From NCBI RefSeq assembly GCF_905480005.1, contig NZ_CAJQOO010000002.1:1-59340 (forward strand): 59,340 nucleotides of DNA, in the 5' to 3' direction. This DNA is from an uncultured Maricaulis sp. Lineage in GTDB: Bacteria; Pseudomonadota; Alphaproteobacteria; Caulobacterales; Maricaulaceae. Every line of letters starts with the position of its first letter. The stretch's first letter is position 1. Positions 29,195-38,317 of this stretch are shown here, in pieces. The notes beneath the pieces were generated by a model that worked only from the letters and a program-made list of their open reading frames with translations, ran no database searches and had not been told where the DNA came from. The position numbers were made by a program, and so were the translations under genes.

Positions 29195-30298
29195 CTATCT
29201 CAATTTCAGCGTGGCGAGTCCGATTAATGCGAGAATGACCGCAATAATCCAGAAGCGGATGACAATGGTCGGCTCGGCCCATCCCTTCTTCTCGAAATGG
29301 TGGTGGATCGGCGCCATTCGGAAGACCCGCTTGCCGAAGAGTTTGAAGCTCGCGACCTGGACCATGACCGACACCAGTTCGAGCACGAAGAGACCGCCGA
29401 CAATGGCCAGCACAAGCTCATGCTTGATGGCGACCGCAATCGTGCCGAGCGCGCCGCCCAGCGACAAGGAGCCCGTATCGCCCATGAAGACCATGGCCGG
29501 TGGCGCATTCCACCACAGAAAGCCGATCCCGGCACCGATCAAGGCGCCGCAGAAGATCAGGATCTCGCCCGCACCGGCGGTGTAGTGAACCTGCAGATAC
29601 TCGGCGAAATCGACCCGGCCGACGACATAGGCGATCACGCCAAAGGTCGCCGCAGCGATCATGACCGGCACGATGGCCAGCCCGTCCAGCCCGTCAGTCA
29701 TGTTCACCGCATTGCCCGAACCGACGATGACGATGCAGCCGAAGACGAAGAAGAGCGGCCCGATATTGAGCATCAGATCCTTGAAGAAGGGGAAGGCAAT
29801 CGAGGTTTCGATGCCGGGCTCGACACCGAGCGAGCGCGCGGTATGCGTAGCCCAGACCACCGCCACGAGGGCAATCGCGAATTCGCCGACCAGTTTGAAC
29901 TTGCCGCCGAAACCGGCCGTGGTCTGCTTGGTCACCTTGAGATAGTCATCGACAAATCCGATCAGGCCGAAGCCGGCCGTGACGAAGATGACAATCCAGA
30001 CGTAGGAATTGGACAGGTCGGCCCACAGCAGCGTCCCGACCATCACGCCCAGCAGGATAAGGAAGCCGCCCATGGTGGGCGTCCCGGCCTTCTCGACCAC
30101 ATGGCGCTCAATGCCTTCGGCGCGGATCGGCTGACCCTTGCCCTGCTTGCGGCGCAACCAGCCGATCATCGGCTTGCCGAAGACGAAGGCGATCAACATC
30201 GCCGTCATCAGCGCGCCGCCGGTCCGGAAGGTGATGTAGCGAAACAAATTCGCCAATTGCAGGTCATCCGCCAGCGGCGCGAAGAGCAAGTAGAGCAT
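29195..30298 (-). CDS. mraY: phospho-MurNAc-pentapeptide transferase
   Basis: MraY moves phospho-MurNAc-pentapeptide to undecaprenyl phosphate, giving lipid I in the inner membrane. The 367 residues form about ten helices. Key motifs are the GTPTMGG loop ([11 protein letters not shown]), the Asp pair in [19 protein letters not shown], and the late HHHFEKKGW histidine motif. The gap to murF is seven bases. Confidence 0.97.
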   Translation of the reverse strand: MLYLLFAPLADDLQLANLFRYITFRTGGALMTAMLIAFVFGKPMIGWLRRKQGKGQPIRAEGIERHVVEKAGTPTMGGFLILLGVMVGTLLWADLSNSYVWIVIFVTAGFGLIGFVDDYLKVTKQTTAGFGGKFKLVGEFAIALVAVVWATHTARSLGVEPGIETSIAFPFFKDLMLNIGPLFFVFGCIVIVGSGNAVNMTDGLDGLAIVPVMIAAATFGVIAYVVGRVDFAEYLQVHYTAGAGEILIFCGALIGAGIGFLWWNAPPAMVFMGDTGSLSLGGALGTIAVAIKHELVLAIVGGLFVLELVSVMVQVASFKLFGKRVFRMAPIHHHFEKKGWAEPTIVIRFWIIAVILALIGLATLKLR

Positions 30299-30305
30299 GG
30301 GCGGA

Positions 30306-31730
30306 TCAGGCCTCCGTCAGTCCGAATGCGGTACCATCGACGAGAACCGAGGCAATCTTGTGGAGGCCGGAACCGTTGGAGCCCTTGATGAGCACCACAT
30401 CTCCCGCCTTCACGATGGATTTGACTTGTCCCAGCCCCTCGCCAGCATCCTGCGCATAGCCGGTGTGAACCGTGTTCGGCAAGGCGTTATGCAGATGCTT
30501 CATGCGACGACCGCAGGCGATCACAGCATCGGCTCCGGCGGCGACCAGCTCGTCGGCCAGTGCCGCATGAAGGCGATTTTCGTCAGGGCCCAGTTCCAGC
30601 ATGTCACCGAGAATGGCGATGCGGCGCCCGCCTGCGGCCGGCTGGGCAGCCCCCAGAGCGGCGATCGCTGCGGCCATGGACACCGGATTGGCGTTATAGG
30701 CGTCATCGAGCAGGGTGAAAGTGCCCCCGCCGGGCAGGTCGATGGCGATGGCACGACCGCGACCAGCCTCGGCACCGACACCCGAAAGCGCTTCGGCGAC
30801 ATCGCGCGCGTCCAGTCCGGCACCGGCAGCCGCCGCGAAGATCGCGCCGGCATTCCAGGCCCAGTGCTCGCCGGTTGCGGCAAGGCGGAATGGGGCCCGC
30901 ACGCCGAGGACATTGGCGACACCACGGGAGCCGTCCAGCCCGGTCTCGAAGTCCTCGATGCGGATGGCGGCAGCCGCACCCGTTCCGAAATCGAGCATGA
31001 AAGCCGCGCAGGAGTGACGGGCGTGCCGCGCCAGGCGCTCGGCCAGCGGATCATCAGACGGGTAAATCGCGACCCCGTCCTGTTCCAGCCCCTCGAAAAT
31101 CTCCGACTTGGCGTCGGCAATGGCCTGGATCGTCCCCAGATTTTCCAGATGGGCCGGCGCGATCCGGGTGATCAGCGCCACATGCGGCCGCACGAGCGAC
31201 GACAGGTCGCGGATCTCGCCGGCATGGTTCATGCCCATTTCGAAAACGGCGCGCTCGGTCTGCTTGGGCATGCGCGCAAGGGTCAGCGGCACACCCCAAT
31301 GATTATTATAGGATTTCACGCTCCAATGCGCCGGGCCGGCGGCCCGGAAGACGGCGGCAACCGCCTCCTTCACACTGGTCTTGCCAACACTTCCGGTCAC
31401 GGCGACGCGGATGGCATCGGAGCGATCACGCGCCGCCGTCCCGAGCATCCGCAAACCATCCAGCACATCCTTCACCTGAAGGGCCGGCTCGACACCGCTA
31501 TCCCCGCGCTCGACCAGGCAGGCTGACGCCCCCTTCTCCATCGCGGCACCGACAAATTCATGCCCGTCCCGGACATCCTTGAGAGCGACGAAGAGGTCAC
31601 CGGGCTCCAGTGTGCGGGTGTCGATCGAGATGCCGGTCGCGGTCCAGTCCGTGTCACCCAACAGCATGCCGCCGGTCGCGGCCATGGCCTGTCTGGATGT
31701 CCAGAGCGGTGCAGTCTTGTCGTCAGACAC
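30306..31730 (-). CDS. murF: UDP-MurNAc-tripeptide D-Ala-D-Ala ligase
   Basis: MurF adds D-Ala-D-Ala to the UDP-MurNAc-tripeptide. From the GTG at 31730 the protein has 474 residues, starting (V)[20 protein letters not shown], a normal MurF N terminus. The ATP loop is GSVGKTS (113-119), and later motifs are [19 protein letters not shown] and LGDMLELG. An in-frame ATG exists at 31820, but it would lie 98 bases inside murE. The GTG overlaps the murE end by eight bases, fitting the rest of the array. Confidence 0.96.
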   Translation of the reverse strand: MSDDKTAPLWTSRQAMAATGGMLLGDTDWTATGISIDTRTLEPGDLFVALKDVRDGHEFVGAAMEKGASACLVERGDSGVEPALQVKDVLDGLRMLGTAARDRSDAIRVAVTGSVGKTSVKEAVAAVFRAAGPAHWSVKSYNNHWGVPLTLARMPKQTERAVFEMGMNHAGEIRDLSSLVRPHVALITRIAPAHLENLGTIQAIADAKSEIFEGLEQDGVAIYPSDDPLAERLARHARHSCAAFMLDFGTGAAAAIRIEDFETGLDGSRGVANVLGVRAPFRLAATGEHWAWNAGAIFAAAAGAGLDARDVAEALSGVGAEAGRGRAIAIDLPGGGTFTLLDDAYNANPVSMAAAIAALGAAQPAAGGRRIAILGDMLELGPDENRLHAALADELVAAGADAVIACGRRMKHLHNALPNTVHTGYAQDAGEGLGQVKSIVKAGDVVLIKGSNGSGLHKIASVLVDGTAFGLTEA

Positions 31731-33174
31731 GGGCAGCCTCCCTTTGCGCCAGCGCAGCGCGCCCCTGATCACGATCATCAAAGGGATGAACGACATCGCC
31801 AATGGTCTGGCCGGTCTCATGCCCCTTGCCGGCGATCAGCAGGCAATCGCCCGCGCGCAGCATGTCCACGCCATGGCGGATGGCCTCGGCCCGGTCGGCG
31901 ATTTCCTCGGCATCCGGGCAGCCCTTGAGCACAGCCTTGCGGATGCTGGCAGGGTCCTCGGAGCGCGGATTGTCGTCGGTGACAATGACATGATCGGCCT
32001 GGTTGGCCGCGATCACCCCCATCTTGGCGCGCTTGGACGCATCGCGATCACCGCCACACCCGAATATCACAATCACCCGGCCGCGCGTGTGCGGACGCGC
32101 GGCGCGGAGCAATTTGTCTAGCCCGTCCGGCGTATGGGCATAGTCGACAAGCACCGGAGCGGCCTCCGCCGTCTCTCCGACTTTCTCGAGCCGGCCGGGA
32201 ACACCGGTCAGTGTCTTGAGGGTCGCCAGCACATCGGCCTCCGCGACACCTTCCGCAAACGCGATCGCGGCGGCGCCGAGGGCGTTGAGAATCTGGAACT
32301 CACCCACGAGCGGGATATCGAGCGAAAACTCACGCCCCTGCCAGGCGAAGACGACGCTCTGGCTCGCCGGGCGCGGGGTAATCTCGCGAATGGTCAGATC
32401 GCGGCCGCGCCAACCCATGGTCAGGACGTCCAGACCACGCTCGCGCGCCGCGGCGGCCATCTTGCCACCCCACTCGCTATCGACATTGATCACCGCCCGC
32501 CCATCGGCTGGCAGGCGCTCTGTGAAAAGCTTTAGTTTGGACGCGAAATAATCGGCGAAATCCGGATGATAATCCAGATGATCTTGGGTCAGATTGGTGA
32601 AGGCACCGACCGCCAGGCGGACCCCGTCTATACGATGCTGCTTGAGCCCGTGACTTGATGCCTCCATGCCCAGATGAGTCACGCCCTCGCCGGCCAGACG
32701 GTCAAGCGCTGCCTGCAAGGCGACGGCGTCCGGCGTGGTATAGCCGGTCACTTCCACGGTGTCGCCGCGGGTCACGCCAAGCGTCCCCAGACAAGCCGCC
32801 TCGAGACCCGCTCCGGCCCAGATCTGGCGCAGGAACTCAACGGTCGAGCTTTTGCCATTCGTTCCGGTAATGGCAACGATATGCGCAGGCTGGCGCGGAT
32901 AGAAACGCGCCGCCATGCGCGCCAGAAGTGCCGCCGGTTGGTCCACCGCGATCACCGGAACCGGGGCGTCGACCGGCTCATCCGTCAGGATCACGGCAGC
33001 GCCCGCCGCCAGCGCCCTGGGAATGAAATCACGGCCATGGACTTTCACACCGGGCAGCGCCGCAAAGACAAAGCCCGGCTCCACCTTGCGGCTGTCCAGG
33101 GTCAGCCCGCGGATGCCCTCGCGCCCGCCAGTGACGGACAGGCCTTCTCCGGCGAGCAGCTCATCCAGGGTCAC
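31723..33174 (-). CDS. murE: UDP-MurNAc-L-Ala-D-Glu:meso-diaminopimelate ligase
   Basis: MurE adds the third stem-peptide residue. The 483-residue protein has the ATP loop GTNGKS (104-109), MEASSHGL, and VDYAHTPDGL. The motif DNPR (401-404) in the C-terminal domain marks meso-diaminopimelate rather than lysine specificity, which fixes the wall chemistry of this organism. It overlaps ftsI by four bases and murF by eight. Confidence 0.97.
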   Translation of the reverse strand: MTLDELLAGEGLSVTGGREGIRGLTLDSRKVEPGFVFAALPGVKVHGRDFIPRALAAGAAVILTDEPVDAPVPVIAVDQPAALLARMAARFYPRQPAHIVAITGTNGKSSTVEFLRQIWAGAGLEAACLGTLGVTRGDTVEVTGYTTPDAVALQAALDRLAGEGVTHLGMEASSHGLKQHRIDGVRLAVGAFTNLTQDHLDYHPDFADYFASKLKLFTERLPADGRAVINVDSEWGGKMAAAARERGLDVLTMGWRGRDLTIREITPRPASQSVVFAWQGREFSLDIPLVGEFQILNALGAAAIAFAEGVAEADVLATLKTLTGVPGRLEKVGETAEAAPVLVDYAHTPDGLDKLLRAARPHTRGRVIVIFGCGGDRDASKRAKMGVIAANQADHVIVTDDNPRSEDPASIRKAVLKGCPDAEEIADRAEAIRHGVDMLRAGDCLLIAGKGHETGQTIGDVVHPFDDRDQGRAALAQREAARV

Positions 33175-34928
33175 GGGATCATCTCCGGCATCAGGGCAGC
33201 GCGAACAAGGGCGGCGCGACCGACCGGGTCTTCATTCGACCGGTCAACACCGAGAATGGGCGCAATCCGTGCCACGATCTCACCCACCGCCGGCGCCGCG
33301 ACCCGGCCACCGGTCGGGCGAAGATAGGTTGGTTCGGGCATTTGCGGTTCGTCGAGCAACACAAGGATCGCATATTGCGGATCATTGGCCGGGAAAACGG
33401 CCGAAAATGAGGAGAGAAGACGGCTCGTATCATAGCCGCCACGGGTGGGCTTGTCGGCCGTACCCGTCTTGCCGGCCACCAGATAGCCGACCGCTTCGGC
33501 ATTGCCCCCGGTTCCGCCCACCACATTCTCGCGCATCAGGGCAAGGACATCGCGCGCCACCTCGGAGCGCATGACGCGCTCACCAAGAATGGTTTCGTCG
33601 GCCGCGACGGGCAGAAGGGTTGGCGGGACATAGACACCGTCATTGGCAATGGCGGCGAAGGCGGCGATCGTCGCGATCGGGCTGACCGCGATACCGTGGC
33701 CGTAGGAAATCGTGACGGTTTCCGTCGGACCCCAATTGCGCGGCAGAAGCGGATCGGCGCTTTCCGCCAGTTCGATCGGGGCGCGCTCGAGCAGGCGCAG
33801 ATCGCCGAGGAAACCCCGCTGCGCATCGGCGCCGACTTCCAGCGCCATGTGTCCGGAGCCGATATTGGACGAATGGGTGAAAATCTCCGGAACGGTCAGC
33901 CAGCGCTCCTCGCCGTGATAGTCGGAAATCTCGTAGCCGCCGACCGAGAGCGGCGCCCGCGCATCATAGCGGCTCTCCATCGTCGCCGTACCTTCCTCAA
34001 GCGCAACCGCAACGGTGAACGCCTTGAAAGTCGAGCCCATTTCATAAACCGACTGGGCCGCACGGTTGAGCCGTTCGCCATTGCTGGCATCGGCGGGTCG
34101 GTTGGGATCAAAATCCGGCAGGGAGACCATGCCGAGAATTTCACCCGTGCGGACATTCATCACGATGCCGGTCGCCGCCAGCGCCCGGTATTCGGCCATG
34201 CTGGCGCGCAGGACCTCATCGAGATGGAACTGGACCGCCATGTCGATCGACAGGGCAACCGGACGACCATCGCCGGACATCAGCGCACTGTCGAAGGCGC
34301 GCTCCGCGCCGGCGAGCCCGTCCATGTCGCGATTGGTATAGCCCACCACATGCGAGGCCAGACGACCGCGCGGATAGACACGTCGCGGCTCGGAGCGGAA
34401 TTCCAGACCCGGCAGGCCGAGGGCGAAGACCGCCTGGCGTTGACGCGGCGTGAGATTGCGGCGGACCCAGACGAAGCGGCGCCGCGAGTCGAGCTCTTCC
34501 GTCAGGCCGGCGACATCGATATCGGGCAGGACGGTTGCCAGCATTTCCGCGGTTTCCGCAGCATCCCAGACCAGGGCGGGATCGGCATACAGGGAGTGGG
34601 TATCGAGCGTCGTGGCCAGGACCTGACCGGTCCGGTCAAACAGATCGCCTCGCGCTTGGGCGGCCACGGCCTGGCGATTTGGCGAGGCCGCATCAGCCGA
34701 CCCGGTCACCGCGACCTCCACCGCCCGGCCACCGAGAATGGCGAAGCCGAGGGCCATCGAAAGCCCCATGACGCGCAAACGCCCGCGCGAGGATTCCATC
34801 GCGCGGGTTTCGTCACTTTCAATCCGGAGCAGGCGCGACATGTCCGCCGGCGCCGCTTCCGCCAAGGGCGGCGGAGCCAGGGTCCGCGCCTCGGCCGACA
34901 CCTGTTTGCGGAACGGCCACAGACGCAT
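33171..34928 (-). CDS. ftsI: septal transpeptidase FtsI (PBP3)
   Basis: FtsI cross-links septal peptidoglycan in partnership with FtsW. The 585 residues have a short cytoplasmic tail, one membrane segment (about 52-72), a pedestal domain beginning RGDLFDRTGQVLA, and the transpeptidase domain. Catalytic motifs are STFK (299-302; nucleophile Ser299), SSN (353-355) and KTGT (487-490). The start shares one base with the ftsL stop codon, and the end overlaps murE by four. Confidence 0.97.
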   Translation of the reverse strand: MRLWPFRKQVSAEARTLAPPPLAEAAPADMSRLLRIESDETRAMESSRGRLRVMGLSMALGFAILGGRAVEVAVTGSADAASPNRQAVAAQARGDLFDRTGQVLATTLDTHSLYADPALVWDAAETAEMLATVLPDIDVAGLTEELDSRRRFVWVRRNLTPRQRQAVFALGLPGLEFRSEPRRVYPRGRLASHVVGYTNRDMDGLAGAERAFDSALMSGDGRPVALSIDMAVQFHLDEVLRASMAEYRALAATGIVMNVRTGEILGMVSLPDFDPNRPADASNGERLNRAAQSVYEMGSTFKAFTVAVALEEGTATMESRYDARAPLSVGGYEISDYHGEERWLTVPEIFTHSSNIGSGHMALEVGADAQRGFLGDLRLLERAPIELAESADPLLPRNWGPTETVTISYGHGIAVSPIATIAAFAAIANDGVYVPPTLLPVAADETILGERVMRSEVARDVLALMRENVVGGTGGNAEAVGYLVAGKTGTADKPTRGGYDTSRLLSSFSAVFPANDPQYAILVLLDEPQMPEPTYLRPTGGRVAAPAVGEIVARIAPILGVDRSNEDPVGRAALVRAALMPEMIP

Positions 34929-35311
34929 CAGTCCGGACCTCCCACCCGCGTCGGCTCAGCCATCGCCAGAGCACCCTCCTCCTGGCGAACCAGGGTCTGG
35001 TCGCGGCGCACGCCCTCCTCTTCGGGGCGGGCATCGGCAAGCAGTGGCAGATCGCTCAAATCGACCTCCCGGGACGGATCCAGCGGTTCGAAGCCGAGAT
35101 AACGCCGAGCCAGGGCGCGCAGGCGCTCCGGGTCTTCCAGATGGGCGATCTCGACATTGAGCACATTGATCTGACGACGCTCCTCGACGAGCTGGGCCTG
35201 GATATCCTCAAGGCGTTCCTGCGAGCTCTTCGCCTCGGCCTTGGCGATATAGAGCGCGACCGCCAGAGCTGCGGCAACGACGAACGCAATCGCATTGAGC
35301 GTGCGGATCAT
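34928..35311 (-). CDS. ftsL: cell division protein FtsL
   Basis: A 127-residue bitopic protein: a membrane helix at residues 5-23, then a periplasmic coiled coil (about 26-62; QERLEDIQAQLVEERRQINV), then a conserved LGFEPLDP region and a disordered tail. FtsL with FtsQ and FtsB controls activation of FtsWI. Sequence conservation is low in this family, so the call also rests on position between rsmH and ftsI. It overlaps both. Confidence 0.9.
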   Translation of the reverse strand: MIRTLNAIAFVVAAALAVALYIAKAEAKSSQERLEDIQAQLVEERRQINVLNVEIAHLEDPERLRALARRYLGFEPLDPSREVDLSDLPLLADARPEEEGVRRDQTLVRQEEGALAMAEPTRVGGPD

Positions 35312-36315
35312 AGCGCGGCCTCCAGTCGGGCGAGCGGAACAATACTCGTGTGAAGCGACGGCCCGTCAGCCCAGGCAGGCGCTTCCGTTCGGATGGCCGC
35401 ACGAAGCTTGGCAGAGCGAGCCCGCGGATTGTCCGCCGCCTCTTCATCACTGGCCGCCACGGCGCGGCGGGTCAGCAAGGAGAAGCTCGGCGCGGGTCCG
35501 GCTTCAACCACCGGCTCGTGGCGCGAACCACCGCCTCCGGCCAGGCCGGCACGGCCTCGCAGGAAGGTCTTGACCATGCGGTCTTCCAGTGAATGGAAGG
35601 TAACCACGACAAGCCGGCCCAGCGGGGTCAAAAGCTGCTCGGCCGCCTCCAGGGCGCGGGCCAGCTCGCCGAGCTCGTCATTGACGAAAATCCGCAGCGC
35701 CTGGAAGACTTTTGTGGCCGGGTGAATCTTTGAGTGTTTTCCGCCTGTTGCGCGCGTGACAATTTCGGCGAGCCGATCTGTCGTCTCGATTTTCGCCTCG
35801 GCGCGCGCCGTGCAGATGAATTTCGCAATCCGGCGCGAGCGCCGTTCCTCGCCGTATACATAAAATATGTCGGCGAGCTCGGACTCCTTGAGCCGGTTCA
35901 CCGCGTCGGCCGCACTTGGCCCGTCCGCCGCCATGCGCATGTCCAGCGGACCCTTGCGCATGAAGGAGAAACCACGCTCGGCCTGGTCGATCTGCATCGA
36001 GGAAACGCCGATATCCAGGACAATGCCGTCGACACTGTCGATCCCGCGCGACGCCAGCACCTCGCCCATGGCGGAAAAGGGGGCCTCGGCGAAGGCGAAA
36101 CGCCCGCCCGAGGCCTGGACCAGCTGGGTTGCCGCAGGCTGGACCGCCGGATCGCGGTCGATACCGATCAGCTTGCAATCCGCTGCGGAGAGGATGCCGC
36201 GCGAATAACCGCCAGCCCCAAAAGTGCCGTCGATATACAGCGCCCCGGCGCGCGGCTCGAGCGCGTGCAGGACCTCAGCCAGCATGACCGGGATATGCGG
36301 AGACGGGCTCATCAC
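35308..36315 (-). CDS. rsmH: 16S rRNA (cytosine-1402-N4)-methyltransferase RsmH
   Basis: RsmH (MraW) methylates C1402 in the 16S rRNA decoding centre. Its 335 residues start with MMSPSPHIPVMLAEVLHAL. The SAM site YIDGTFGAGGYSRGIL (27-42) is followed by DGIVLDIGVSSMQID and the late VVVTFHSLEDRMVK motif. The second Met (36312) is an equally good start. It overlaps mraZ by four bases and ftsL by four. Confidence 0.97.
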   Translation of the reverse strand: MMSPSPHIPVMLAEVLHALEPRAGALYIDGTFGAGGYSRGILSAADCKLIGIDRDPAVQPAATQLVQASGGRFAFAEAPFSAMGEVLASRGIDSVDGIVLDIGVSSMQIDQAERGFSFMRKGPLDMRMAADGPSAADAVNRLKESELADIFYVYGEERRSRRIAKFICTARAEAKIETTDRLAEIVTRATGGKHSKIHPATKVFQALRIFVNDELGELARALEAAEQLLTPLGRLVVVTFHSLEDRMVKTFLRGRAGLAGGGGSRHEPVVEAGPAPSFSLLTRRAVAASDEEAADNPRARSAKLRAAIRTEAPAWADGPSLHTSIVPLARLEAAL

Positions 36316-36791
36316 GCGCCTCCGGTCCGGGGCGGGAGCTTGAGCGATTTCTTGTTGTCCCGGGCAAAATTGCGAGCATTTGCCTTGCGCTCGGCGAGGC
36401 GCTCCGGATCCCAGATCTCGAAGCGCGCGCCCAGACCCACAAAGGCCGCCTTGCCGCCCAGCCCGGCATGCTCGATCAGATCCCTGGGAAGGCTGACCCG
36501 GCCGGTGCCGTCAAAGGCCAGGCCACGTGTGTCACCGAAAATGGTCTGCTCGAAGGCGGCGCGGGCGTCGTCATAGGGATCCATTTCCTCCATGAGCGCC
36601 AGGTAACGGTCGAGCAGAGCCTGCCCGCCCCCTTCCAGATAGCCGCCCTCGAAGGACGGCCAGACGAAAATCTTCTCTTCGGGATCATTCTTGACGACTG
36701 CGCGGAAGCCGGCAGGCACGGAAACCCGTCCCTTCGCATCCACCCCATTGATCGTCGTCGACAGAAACACGCGAGAAACCCCCAGAGCCAT
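36312..36791 (-). CDS. mraZ: transcriptional regulator MraZ
   Basis: MraZ is a ring-forming DNA-binding protein that regulates the dcw operon it heads. The 159 residues hold two SpoVT/AbrB-like halves: STTINGVDAKGRVSVPAGFR, then LAFDGTGRVSLPRDLIEHAG. Both carry the GRVS(V/L)P core. A GAGGGA lies eight bases before the ATG. The triple TGGGA array 26-50 bases upstream is its expected autoregulatory target. The C-terminal 40 residues are basic. Confidence 0.95.
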   Translation of the reverse strand: MALGVSRVFLSTTINGVDAKGRVSVPAGFRAVVKNDPEEKIFVWPSFEGGYLEGGGQALLDRYLALMEEMDPYDDARAAFEQTIFGDTRGLAFDGTGRVSLPRDLIEHAGLGGKAAFVGLGARFEIWDPERLAERKANARNFARDNKKSLKLPPRTGGA

Positions 36792-36816
36792 GAGACCCGT
36801 CCCTCATGGTTAACGA

Positions 36817-36841
36817 TGGGATAACATGGGATCAGATGGGA
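36817..36841. promoter_or_regulatory. MraZ box: three TGGGA repeats at 10-bp spacing
   Basis: TGGGA occurs at 36817-36821, 36827-36831 and 36837-36841, each separated by exactly five bases. This matches the TGGGN-N5 direct-repeat array bound by MraZ in E. coli. The repeats read TGGGA on the + strand, opposite to mraZ transcription. A near-CtrA site (TTAA-N7-ATAA, 36810-36824) overlaps the first two repeats. Confidence 0.8.
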
Positions 36842-37204
36842 AACAATGACGAAAGGCCCGTTTTTCATGGAATAGCGCGCCTCCAGAAGTATTCGATTAT
36901 GAGAAAAACAAGAACAGGAAGAGAACATTAAGTTAATATCCACAGGCCCCGGATTGGCTCAGCCTTGGAATCCCGGGAATTGCGCGAAAATTGGGGATTG
37001 TTTCCGGATTGGCAAAAGAGGTCGCTTCGCGAGACCAGATCCTGTCACCCGTGGGGGCGGATCGCGCTTCCGGCGCGATTGATGCCAAAATGGAAAGGAC
37101 GCCCGCGGACGAAGACCGCAGGCGCGATCGCCCCGCCGCACCGGGCCGCTACGTGGAAGGTCATCTCGCTGTCTGAGGTCAGGAGTGCGGGTGTCGGGAA
37201 ACGT
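36842..37204. other. intergenic region between mraZ and rnpB
   Basis: About 360 bases with no convincing gene. The part next to mraZ (36860-36960) is unusually AT-rich for this genome, with AGAAAAACAAGAAC and TTAAGTTAATAT on the + strand, and is the likely home of the main dcw promoter on the - strand. The part from 36960 to 37204 is GC-rich. Its short open frames have no ribosome binding site worth the name. No T-run terminator for rnpB is evident. Confidence 0.5.
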
Positions 37205-37593
37205 GATCAGGCGGCCTGTAAGCCGGGTCCTGTCCCCCGGACGAGCCGGGGCGACGGTCATTCATCTGCGATCGTGCTTGCACACGACCTGTTGCGACCT
37301 ACCCGGACAGCATGCGGAGGCGCACGTGCAACCCGAGAGCTGCGGTCTGTCCCTATTCGGTCTTGCTCCAGGTGGGGCTTGCCTAGCCCTCTTCCTTGCG
37401 GTCGAGGCGGTGCGCTCTTACCGCACCGTTTCACCCTTGCCTGGCCCGAAGGCCCGGCGGTCTGTTCTCTGCTGCGCTTTCCCTGGGGTCACCCCCGCCG
37501 GACGCTATCCGGCACCTTGCCTCCGTGGAGCCCGGACTTTCCTCGACAACACCGTTTCCGGCCCAGTTGCCGCGACCGCCCAGCCGCCTGATC
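37205..37593 (-). ncRNA. rnpB: RNase P RNA (bacterial type A)
   Basis: The catalytic RNA that trims tRNA 5' ends. Read on the - strand, the 5' end GATCAGGCGGC pairs with GCCGCCTGATC at the 3' end to close helix P1. Between them lie the universally conserved blocks: GAGGAAAGTCCGGGCTCC near the 5' side, AGGGTGAAACGGTGCGGTAAGAG, GGGTAGGTCGCAACAGGTC, AGATGAATGACCG, and ACAGGACCCGGCTTACAGGCC-type sequence before the 3' end. The total length of about 389 bases is typical. The RNA ends are set from P1 pairing and the promoter, so allow a few bases. Open frames across it on either strand are spurious. Confidence 0.95.
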
Positions 37594-37599
37594 GCCGCC

Positions 37600-37628
37600 T
37601 AGATCGGTCAGACCGGGCCAGGCGTCAA
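37600..37628 (-). promoter_or_regulatory. rnpB promoter
   Basis: On the - strand TTGACG (37628-37623) and GATCTA (37605-37600) are separated by 17 bases, close to the housekeeping sigma consensus at -35. A start seven bases downstream would fall at 37593, exactly the first base of helix P1. The -35 element overlaps the ampD stop codon. Confidence 0.65.
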
Positions 37629-38317
37629 GAGCGATCGGCCAGCGCGGCGATGAGCGCCCGGGTCTCCCGGTCGGCATTCCCGTCGACACACGCCGGTCGC
37701 CAGCGTCGCTGGAAGGCTTCGATAACAGCGTCGAGGCCGGGATCAAGCGCATAGCCGATCGCCTCGAGACCGGACCCGACATCCGCCACCGGCTCTCCCG
37801 CCTGCGGCGTCGCCAGCGCACAGCCAGCCGCGGCAAGTCGCCCCCAGGGAAAGTGCTCGCCCGGGTCCTGCTTGCGACCGGGTGCCACGTCGGAATGGCC
37901 GATCACACACTCGGCGCCCAGACCGTGCCGCTTCATCACATCGGCCACGAGCGTGATCAGTCGATCGATCTGGATGGCGGGATAGGCCGGGAGCGCGAAA
38001 TCATGCCCGCCATTGACGATCTCGATGCCGATCGAGGCCGAGTTCACATCGCTTTCGCCGCGCCAGCTGGCCAGGCCGGCATGCCAGGCCCGCTTGTCTT
38101 CACCGACGAGTTGAAGGATCCGGCCATCCTCCCGGACAACATAGTGAGCGCTGACCTGGGCTTCGCGATCGCGCAGGCGCTCGATCGCCACCGCGCCACT
38201 CTCCATGCCTGTATAGTGAAGAAGGATAAGGCTGACCGGCGTCTTGCGGTCATTGAAATTCGGCGACGGGGCCGCAATCACATCGAGGCCGGTCGCCGCG
38301 CCCACATCCAGGATCAC
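37625..38317 (-). CDS. ampD: 1,6-anhydro-N-acetylmuramyl-L-alanine amidase (AmpD-like)
   Basis: An Amidase_2 zinc enzyme that cuts the lactyl-L-Ala bond in recycled muropeptides. It has 230 residues and no signal peptide, so it is cytoplasmic as in AmpD. The zinc ligands His34 (LHYTG), His141 (GHSDVAPGRK) and Asp151 (QDPGEHFPW) are in place, with Lys149 as the likely acid. His34 matches the E. coli number. A C-terminal extension after about 165 resembles a small peptidoglycan-binding-type helix bundle (AIGYALDPGLDAVIEAFQRRWRP has that look). It overlaps the DMT permease by four bases. Confidence 0.9.
   Translation of the reverse strand: MILDVGAATGLDVIAAPSPNFNDRKTPVSLILLHYTGMESGAVAIERLRDREAQVSAHYVVREDGRILQLVGEDKRAWHAGLASWRGESDVNSASIGIEIVNGGHDFALPAYPAIQIDRLITLVADVMKRHGLGAECVIGHSDVAPGRKQDPGEHFPWGRLAAAGCALATPQAGEPVADVGSGLEAIGYALDPGLDAVIEAFQRRWRPACVDGNADRETRALIAALADRS

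Noticed and set aside
31731-31820. N-terminal extension of murF to an upstream ATG
   Set aside because: It would overlap murE by 98 bases and adds residues foreign to MurF; the GTG at 31730 gives the family N terminus.
36965-37591. 208-codon + strand frame across the RNase P RNA
   Set aside because: The region matches conserved RNase P RNA blocks; the frame is incidental.
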